In this document: piece after piece, positions 62,803 to 64,000 of the stretch
Position numbering within the stretch: the first letter of the stretch is position 1
Layout: the number at the start of each line of letters is the position of its first letter
Assembly: GCA_900555715.1 (NCBI GenBank)
Contig: USMC01000004.1
Location: forward strand, 36,181 to 100,180
Reading direction: 5' to 3'
DNA: 64,000 bases
DNA from: an uncultured Porphyromonadaceae bacterium
GTDB taxonomy: Bacteria > Bacteroidota > Bacteroidia > Bacteroidales > Muribaculaceae
The notes under the pieces: model-generated
The model's input: the letters and a program-made list of their open reading frames with translations, nothing else
Database searches by the model: none
What the model was told of the DNA's origin: nothing
Translations under genes and position numbers: made by a program

Positions 62803-64000
62803 CAGATTCAGATAGGAATTTCCAATACCCGTTTCTTGATGAACCAACGCGCTCGATAACTCCTTCCGATTTAAGTCTTTCTATGTGGAATTGCACATTT
62901 GATGAAGAAATCCCAAGCCGTTCAGATAATGATGCTCTCGTTATACGAGGATTATCTTTAAGCAAGGCTATCATTCTTTCTTTGGTCGATTTTTTCTCAT
63001 TCCCGCCATTATTATCGCCAACGTCGCGAGAATCCTTAGTAGTTGCCAACGGATAAATGACTGTCGAGATAAGCATGTCGCTATCGAAAGTGACGGATTT
63101 TCCGGTTAATCTCTCCCATCCCAATATCTTGTCGATTCCATACCCTGCGTTTTCGGACAATTTCGGATGACGGAATAGTCTGATTATACTTGGATTGCGC
63201 GGCATTGAAAGGATGCGGCTGCGGAACTCGTCAGCGGCAAGAATGAATCGACCTGGATTCTGCATCACTATTCTGTCATCGAATACCCTGATGGTCGGAT
63301 GGGCAGACGCGAAATAATCGGAGTGTGCGCAAAAGTTTACCAAACCTTCACGAAGGCAGAACAGTTGGGAATTGTCTTCCACACCGAATATGTCGGGTCC
63401 TTCCACGTACGGGGCATCTACGAAATTGCGCAAGCGGTGCATTATCAGCTGAAAACTCTCCCAGATGTTTTCCTGTTCAGGCATACGGTATGTGTATCGT
63501 TGCGAGGCAGTGGCATACGAATTTCCAGGCACCTCCATGTAGTCTATCCAAAAATTTGGTAATGCGTCAAGCACTGATTCACGCTTGCCAAACATCAGGA
63601 GACTTCCGTAAGAAAGTTTGCCCGATGAGAGGATAATATTCAGTTTCCTGCAAAATTCCTCATCCCCCAAAGTCGGGAACGACAATTGGCGGTTGAAGTC
63701 CCGCAGGTAACTGCGGTATGACGCTATGGAATCGAGATTGATATTCTCAAAGCCTGAGCCGGGGACTTCCATTTCTGATTTCGCGCCGAAAGAAGCATCC
63801 CTCACAATCGCATCGACTTCCATGTCCGTAGCGAGAGTGTCGCCACTTCCGGTTCTCACGTATACTTCGCCATTGCTTTTAATGGCAACAGGACGATGAG
63901 GTGACAAAGGTATCTCGAAAACGAGAACATCCTTTTTATCAATCGTATACTTCAGAGCTTTACATGATATAGGCGCGTTGAATTTTGTACGGGAACGTAA
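62798..64000 (-). CDS. AlbA_2/Schlafen-type putative DNA-binding regulator with winged helix (5' end outside window)
   Basis: The frame is open to the right edge, so about 400 residues are visible and the start is missing. Visible order: end of an AlbA_2-like domain (IPLSPHRPVAIKSNGEVYVRTGSG), a linker, an HATPase_c_4-like domain (about the middle, with LREGLVNFCAHSDYF, IRVFDDRIVMQNPG and SENAGYGIDKIL), then a helix-turn-helix near the end (ITRASLSERLGISSSNVQFHIERLKSEGVIERVG). Such proteins act as regulators, often in defence or mobile regions. The TTG at 63907 is an internal codon. Confidence 0.8.
   Translation of the reverse strand, partial: LRSRTKFNAPISCKALKYTIDKKDVLVFEIPLSPHRPVAIKSNGEVYVRTGSGDTLATDMEVDAIVRDASFGAKSEMEVPGSGFENINLDSIASYRSYLRDFNRQLSFPTLGDEEFCRKLNIILSSGKLSYGSLLMFGKRESVLDALPNFWIDYMEVPGNSYATASQRYTYRMPEQENIWESFQLIMHRLRNFVDAPYVEGPDIFGVEDNSQLFCLREGLVNFCAHSDYFASAHPTIRVFDDRIVMQNPGRFILAADEFRSRILSMPRNPSIIRLFRHPKLSENAGYGIDKILGWERLTGKSVTFDSDMLISTVIYPLATTKDSRDVGDNNGGNEKKSTKERMIALLKDNPRITRASLSERLGISSSNVQFHIERLKSEGVIERVGSSRNGYWKFLSESE

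Overview
The window looks like chromosomal DNA from a gut-type member of Bacteroidales, most like Muribaculaceae or a relative. Supporting signs are the -33 TTTG / -7 TAnnTTTG promoters in front of many genes, Bacteroidetes-specific families (DUF5683, DUF4290, DUF4923, DUF3943, BACON domain), a T9SS-type C-terminal tail, an Nqr respiratory operon, and dense gene packing at roughly 50% GC. The family names come from recognising motifs; no database search was run.

Region 1 (1-16897, + strand) is one tightly packed run of at least twelve genes. It starts with a cut surface protein made of repeated Ig/PKD-like units, then an outer-membrane barrel protein, a zinc-ribbon membrane protein, a secreted protein, a secreted von Willebrand A protein, an ABC ATPase and its FtsX-like permease. 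A Ser/Thr kinase, a PP2C phosphatase with a membrane anchor, an FHA membrane protein, an FHA-FHA-TM-trypsin-like protease and a secreted protein follow. The parts list resembles the threonine-phosphorylation pathway of type VI secretion (TagST, PpkA with its vWA domain, PppA, Fha1), but no secretion genes are present. This is the best candidate for an undescribed system: a phospho-signalling circuit linking cytoplasm and envelope, with a membrane protease as a possible output.

Region 2 (16960-25569, - strand) is a seven-gene operon: membrane-fusion protein, ABC ATPase, two MacB-like permeases, a TolC-like channel, an NtrC-type response regulator and its histidine kinase. A good sigma-54 promoter and two tandem palindromes lie upstream, so the operon probably controls itself. 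Region 3 (25821-35980, + strand) holds parA, parB, a DUF5683 protein, an MltD-like lytic transglycosylase, an OPT transporter, a MATE exporter, a TPR protein and two small membrane proteins.

Region 4 (35977-47011, mostly - strand) contains a phage-type amidase with a DUF6808-like partner, a DUF3943 protein, a beta-lactamase-fold lipoprotein, an MBOAT/SGNH pair for O-acetylation, a Rieske-like lipoprotein lacking the usual histidines, an SRPBCC protein, pyrE, a secreted EEP-family hydrolase, a DUF4923 protein and a CapD/FlaA1-type nucleotide-sugar dehydratase. Region 5 (47180-56477) is housekeeping: a solute-binding-like protein, DUF4290, rimM, an OmpA-domain protein, dnaB, tRNA-Pro, a DEAD-box helicase, an S4 protein, pth, rplY and a BACON-GH5 lipoprotein. 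Region 6 (56626-62486) is the complete nqrABCDEF operon, closed by a strong terminator. At the right edge a DNA-binding/ATPase-like regulator runs out of the window.
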